Origin: Caballeronia concitans
Lineage (GTDB): Bacteria; Pseudomonadota; Gammaproteobacteria; Burkholderiales; Burkholderiaceae
DNA: 64,000 bases
NCBI RefSeq assembly: GCF_001544615.1
Contig: NZ_FCNV02000005.1
Span: 62,001 to 126,000, forward strand
Reading direction: 5' to 3'
Each line of letters starts with the position of its first letter. The first letter of the stretch is position 1. The notes beneath the pieces are model-generated. The model was not told the DNA's origin and did no database searches. It saw only the letters and a program-made list of their open reading frames with translations. This document shows, in pieces, positions 60,879 through 64,000 of this stretch. The position numbers and the translations under genes were made by a program.

Positions 60879-61841
60879 TTACTTCGTGACGAGATCGACC
60901 GGCGTTTCGACCACCGTCGACAACTGCGACTGCTTCTGATGCCCGGCGATCGCCTTCAGCGCCACGTCGATGCCGAACACCGCCTGCTTCGCCGCGTACT
61001 GGTCGGCGGTGGCGAGCACGCGGCCGTCCTTCAACATCGGCTTGATCGCGTTGATGTTGTCGTAGCCGACCACCTGTACCTTGCCCGCCTTGCCTGCCGC
61101 GCGCACCGCCGACACCGCGCCGATCGCCATGTTGTCGTTGCCGCACAAGAGCGCCTTCACGTTCGGATTCGCGTTCAGAATCTGCGACGCCACCGCGTTG
61201 CCCTTGTCGATTTCCCAGTCGCCGGATTGCAGCGCGACGACCTTCATGCCCGCCGCGTCCATCGCGTCCTTGAAGCCGGCGGTGCGCTGCTGCGCGTTGG
61301 TCGTCGTCGAGACGCCTTCGATGATGCCGACTTCATCGCCCTTCTTGAGCCGCTTGGCGAGATAGTCGCCGACCAGGCGCGCGCCCTTGCGGTTATCCGG
61401 GCCGACGAACGGCACGTTGAGGTCCTTCGACTTGAGCACGTCCTGGTCGAGCCGGTTGTCGATATTGACAACGATGATGCCCGCGTCCGCCGCCTTCTTG
61501 ATGACCGGCACGAGCGCCTTGGAATCCGCCGGCGCGATGACGAGCGCATCGACCTTCGAGACGATCATCTGCTCGACGATGCGGATCTGCGCGGCGGTAT
61601 CGGTTTCGTCCTTGATGCCGTTGGTGATGAGGTCGAACTTCGAGGAGTTTTTCTGCTGATAGTCTTTCGCGCCGGTTTCCATGGTCAGGAAGAACTCGTT
61701 GGCGAGCGACTTCATGACGAGCGCGACCTTCGGCTTGCCGCCGGCTTGCGCGAACGCGGGCGACGAGGCGAACGGGAACGCGGCGCACACCGCCAGCGCG
61801 ACGGCAGCCGAGAGGACGCGGCGGCGAACGGTTGATTCCAT
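60879..61841 (-). CDS. rbsB: ribose-binding periplasmic protein
   Basis: A 320-residue periplasmic sugar-binding protein. It has a signal peptide (residues 1-31, ending SPAFAQ), the opening KVALVMKSLANEFF and the family segments VDALVIAPADSKALVPVI and VVNIDNRLD; the hinge end reads VVGYDNINAIKPML. Length equals the Pripp1/RbsB family. GGAGGAGATCTC before the ATG is a strong ribosome binding site, fitting the excess of binding protein over transporter. It is the first gene of the rbs operon. Confidence 0.95.
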   Translation of the reverse strand: MESTVRRRVLSAAVALAVCAAFPFASSPAFAQAGGKPKVALVMKSLANEFFLTMETGAKDYQQKNSSKFDLITNGIKDETDTAAQIRIVEQMIVSKVDALVIAPADSKALVPVIKKAADAGIIVVNIDNRLDQDVLKSKDLNVPFVGPDNRKGARLVGDYLAKRLKKGDEVGIIEGVSTTTNAQQRTAGFKDAMDAAGMKVVALQSGDWEIDKGNAVASQILNANPNVKALLCGNDNMAIGAVSAVRAAGKAGKVQVVGYDNINAIKPMLKDGRVLATADQYAAKQAVFGIDVALKAIAGHQKQSQLSTVVETPVDLVTK

Positions 61842-62025
61842 GAGATCTCCTCCAGTGCTTTCGTTTGTGTTGTAAAACGGGCGGAGGGCGCGGGCGGGCG
61901 CGGTCATGACGCGTCGTCGTCGTCCTCGTGGCTGCGGGGTGCAACGTTTGCCCGCCGTCGATTCTCGTAGCTGCCACGCGCGCGGTCAAATGGGACTAAC
62001 GTGTAGTGAATGCTGCAGAACGCGC

Positions 62026-62307
62026 TCAAAGATTCTCGACCGATTCGCCTTCGATCTCGTTGTCGATGATCTTTCTTCCATATTCGATGCCCGCGCGCGT
62101 CGCATCGATCGGGCTTTCGAACGGCTCCTGATCGGGCACGCCGAACATCGCCTCGCGGCCGCTCTCGCCCGCCGCGCTGCGCGAAATGGTGACGAAGATA
62201 TCGAAGTGGCGCGGGCCGTCGTCGGGTTCGTCGCGCTCTTTCGCGCGGCGCATGGCCTGCACGCGGATTTCGAAGCCCTTGTAGTGATCGGCAAGCGGTG
62301 TGGACAT
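62026..62307 (-). CDS. small conserved hypothetical protein
   Basis: A 93-residue soluble protein starting MSTPLADHYKGFEIRVQAMR and carrying HFDIFVTISRSA, ending EGESVENL. The compact alternation of beta and alpha with no transmembrane segment or Cys cluster suggests a small globular domain. GAGGAACC precedes the ATG at 62307. Not recognised with certainty as any named DUF. It lies 184 bp upstream of rbsB on the same strand and is divergent from psiF-like gene. Confidence 0.7.
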   Translation of the reverse strand: MSTPLADHYKGFEIRVQAMRRAKERDEPDDGPRHFDIFVTISRSAAGESGREAMFGVPDQEPFESPIDATRAGIEYGRKIIDNEIEGESVENL

Positions 62308-62535
62308 GAGGTTCCTCGTTGAAAAGACGGCGCACGATGCGCCCGGAATCGATGTGTCGAGCTTAAAAACCCCTGCTCGCTTATTCCCGCGAAAGCACGA
62401 TGCAAGCACGGCGTTGCGTCGGCGAGCAATGTGACCTTATCGCACACTTCGTGCTGACCCGGTTTGCCATAATGCGCGGGCGAGTCATCGATACTCGCTC
62501 TCCACACAAAACGTCACTTACTCAGGGAGCGTCCC

Positions 62536-62976
62536 ATGAACATGCGAGCTACTGTCCTCGTCGCCGTGCTGAGTTTCACCTTCGGCGCGAATGCGGCTTT
62601 CGCGGCCAACACCCAGCAGTCGAAGATGACCGAATGCAACAAGCAGGCAGCCGATAAAAAAGGCGACGACCGCAAGGCCTTCATGAAGAGCTGCTTGTCG
62701 GCATCGTCGGCTGCGTCGGCGCCGGCAGCGGCTTCCACGCCGATGACCCAGCAGCAGCGCATGACCGCGTGCAACGCGCAGGCATCCGGCAAGAAGGGCG
62801 ACGACCGCAAGGCGTTCATGAAGAGCTGCCTCTCGACGTCCGCCGCTCCGGCTGCCGCCGCTTCCGCACCGATGACGCAGCAGGAGCGCATGACGGCGTG
62901 CAATACGCAAGCGACCGGCAAGACCGGCGACGACCGCAAGGCGTTCATGAAGAGCTGCTTGAGCAACAAGGGCTGA
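62536..62976 (+). CDS. PsiF repeat protein (three repeats)
   Basis: A 146-residue exported protein with a signal peptide (about 1-24) and three PsiF repeats (residues 27-55, 71-100, 114-143), each of the form MTxCNxQAxxKKGDDRKAFMKSCLS with two conserved Cys. E. coli PsiF, a phosphate-starvation-inducible protein, has two. Linkers are Ala/Ser/Pro-rich. Copies are nearly identical at DNA level, pointing to recent duplication. GGAGCG lies just before the ATG. A hairpin with short T tract follows the stop. Function unknown. Confidence 0.88.
   Translation: MNMRATVLVAVLSFTFGANAAFAANTQQSKMTECNKQAADKKGDDRKAFMKSCLSASSAASAPAAASTPMTQQQRMTACNAQASGKKGDDRKAFMKSCLSTSAAPAAAASAPMTQQERMTACNTQATGKTGDDRKAFMKSCLSNKG
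62662..62958 (+). repeat. three near-identical 33-bp coding repeats
   Basis: GGCGACGACCGCAAGGCSTT... units at 62662-62694, 62797-62829 and 62926-62958, spaced 135 and 129 bp, differing at one position. They encode GDDRKAFMKSC of the PsiF repeats. Confidence 0.8.
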
Positions 62977-62995
62977 CGTCGCATCGTTGTAAAAG

Positions 62996-63019
62996 CGCGC
63001 CGCGTGCCCGCGCGGCGCG
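62996..63019 (+). terminator. probable terminator hairpin
   Basis: Perfect 9-bp GC stem CGCGCCGCG/CGCGGCGCG with a 6-nt loop, followed by TTCT only. It ends the PsiF gene; strength is uncertain because of the short T run. Confidence 0.55.
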
Positions 63020-63188
63020 TTCTGCATCGCCCCTTTCCCGCCGATATTGCACTGCACCCAAGCAATTGATTCGCGCCGCTGCCTTTTTCTCCTAAGATGG
63101 CGCGAAGGCGGCCTTCCGACAATACAAGAAACACGCCATCGGCCGCCGCTCATGTAGCGGGGCGTCATGCTTCGCAAGGAGGCATCGG

Positions 63189-63671
63189 ATGGCATGGAGA
63201 CACAAGAACCGCTGGTTCCGCCGGTGGCTCGTCACGATCACGTTCTGGGCCGTGCCCGTGATGATCGTCGCCGTGAACGAGGCGCGCGAGGAAATGGCCT
63301 ACAACACGGTCGATCTCCAGAAGTCGCTCTCCACCTGGGAGCTGACCGACGCGCAGCGCGCGGGCGGCGCGGCCGAACGCTGTCACGGCGTCCCCGACGA
63401 GGCGCGCGCGGCCGGGTGTCCCACGGAAATCCTTCTCGCCAACGCCGCGAAACATCAGGAAGCGCTCGACGAATACGCGCATCGCAAGGCGACGCTCGCA
63501 GATTATCTCTGGCATGCGTTCGTCGGCTACTGGATCGCGCCGGCGGCTTTTCTGCTCGTCGTCGGCATGACGATTGGCGGCATCAGGCGTGCGCTAAGAC
63601 GGCCGCAGCCAGCCGCGCACAAGAGCGAACGCACTCATCCGACGGAAGTAAAAACGACGAGCCACCCGTGA
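63189..63671 (+). CDS. small membrane protein with two transmembrane helices
   Basis: Unrecognised 160-residue protein. Basic N-terminus (MAWRHKNRWFRRW), first helix at about 14-30 (LVTITFWAVPVMIVAV), a periplasmic helical loop (about 31-107) with two Cys (RCHGVPDEARAAGC), second helix at about 110-130 (YWIAPAAFLLVVGMTIGG) and a basic tail. The two loop Cys could form a disulfide. AAGGAGG lies 8-9 nt before the ATG. It follows the PsiF gene after 212 bp. Confidence 0.75.
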   Translation: MAWRHKNRWFRRWLVTITFWAVPVMIVAVNEAREEMAYNTVDLQKSLSTWELTDAQRAGGAAERCHGVPDEARAAGCPTEILLANAAKHQEALDEYAHRKATLADYLWHAFVGYWIAPAAFLLVVGMTIGGIRRALRRPQPAAHKSERTHPTEVKTTSHP

Positions 63672-63988
63672 GCGAACCCCGGGTACGGTCGTTGCTACTG
63701 CGTTTCGCGGCAGTACCGCAACATGCGCCACGGGTGCGGCGCAATTACTGCACGGCGTCACGCGACACGCGGGTTGAAATGGCCAGGCGGCTCTCGAGCT
63801 TTCAAACAGCGTTCGGAAAACTTGACGTTTCAGCGCTGTCGGCATGCAATGAATGGATGCTTCGATGTCCTGGCTTGCGTGTTGTTTTGCCGAATGGCCG
63901 AGTCTCGCGTTTCGTTGTCGCTGTGCTATAACTTGGCGTGCCTCACCCTCCCGCTCTATGGGGTTTCCCAATTCCACGATGGAGAACA
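63672..63988. other. 317-bp intergenic region
   Basis: Separates the small membrane protein from the next gene. A TATAAC hexamer at 63927-63932 could be a -10 for that gene, but no good -35 at 17 bp is visible. Frames here have no ribosome binding sites; no gene is called. Confidence 0.4.
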
Positions 63989-64000
63989 ATGATGCAAAGA
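63989..64000 (+). CDS. start of an unidentified gene, cut by the window end
   Basis: GGAGAAC at 63981-63987 is followed by ATGATGCAAAGA (MMQR...). The ATG at 63992 is the better spaced of the two starts. Only four codons are visible. Confidence 0.45.

Noticed and set aside
63594-63989. Leftward frame in the last intergenic region
   Set aside because: Overlaps the end of the membrane protein gene, has mixed composition and no start signals.

Overview
The window looks like chromosomal DNA of a Burkholderiaceae bacterium of the Caballeronia/Paraburkholderia type. This is inferred from high GC, dense genes and the gene content: a SpoVR/YeaH/PrkA operon, rdgC, a full rbs operon, a Burkholderia-style RND pump, and many small DUF proteins. 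No phage, transposase, integrase, CRISPR array, rRNA or tRNA was recognised. Most of the window is ordinary core or accessory chromosome; the exception is an AT-richer patch at about 35.2-36.4 kb.

Layout. 0-5.1 kb: tripartite RND efflux operon, cut at the left edge. 5.1-10.3 kb: methyltransferase, methanethiol-oxidase/selenium-binding protein with a membrane partner, a tiny His-rich membrane protein, and an Lrp regulator divergent from a DMT exporter. 10.3-17.5 kb: RdgC, a membrane diguanylate cyclase overlapping a bitopic membrane protein, a YihY/BrkB protein, an NCS1 nucleobase symporter and a LysR regulator. 17.7-23.8 kb: small envelope and stress-type proteins (repeat-rich secreted proteins, cupin, DMT exporter, DUF883, receiver-like protein, DUF1488, FmdB, DUF4142) and a beta-carbonic anhydrase.

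24-36 kb is the glycan-related part. It holds an 861-residue TPR/O-GlcNAc-transferase-like (SPINDLY, GT41) protein, a zinc-ribbon and a CBS protein, and a probable 2OG-Fe(II) oxygenase. These are followed by an exopolysaccharide mini-operon (Wzy/O-antigen-ligase-like protein, PslG-like glycoside hydrolase, Wzc-like tyrosine autokinase), a TPR/GT9-like protein, and an RcsB-like receiver that has lost its phospho-acceptor Asp and its DNA-binding domain. 36.4-39.2 kb: two small divergent acidic proteins and an ECF42-type sigma operon (YciI/DGPF protein, VOC protein, sigma factor). 39.5-41.4 kb: a second secreted glycosidase-like lipoprotein, followed by a promoter-plus-terminator segment that could encode a small RNA of about 155 nt.

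41.6-49.4 kb: DUF2917 protein, a tannase-family esterase lacking the family disulfide, LysR/MFS pair, aldo-keto reductase, RarD and an AI-2E family protein. 49.5-54.5 kb: the prkA-yeaH-spoVR stress operon with a paired repeat upstream that could be an operator. 54.8-61.8 kb: a hydratase and the ribose operon rbsB-rbsA-rbsC-rbsR-rbsK. 62-64 kb: a small conserved protein, a three-repeat PsiF protein, a small membrane protein and the first codons of the next gene.

The most promising leads are the split exopolysaccharide locus with its dead receiver, the candidate small RNA at 41.45-41.61 kb, the disulfide-less tannase homologue and the prkA repeat pair.
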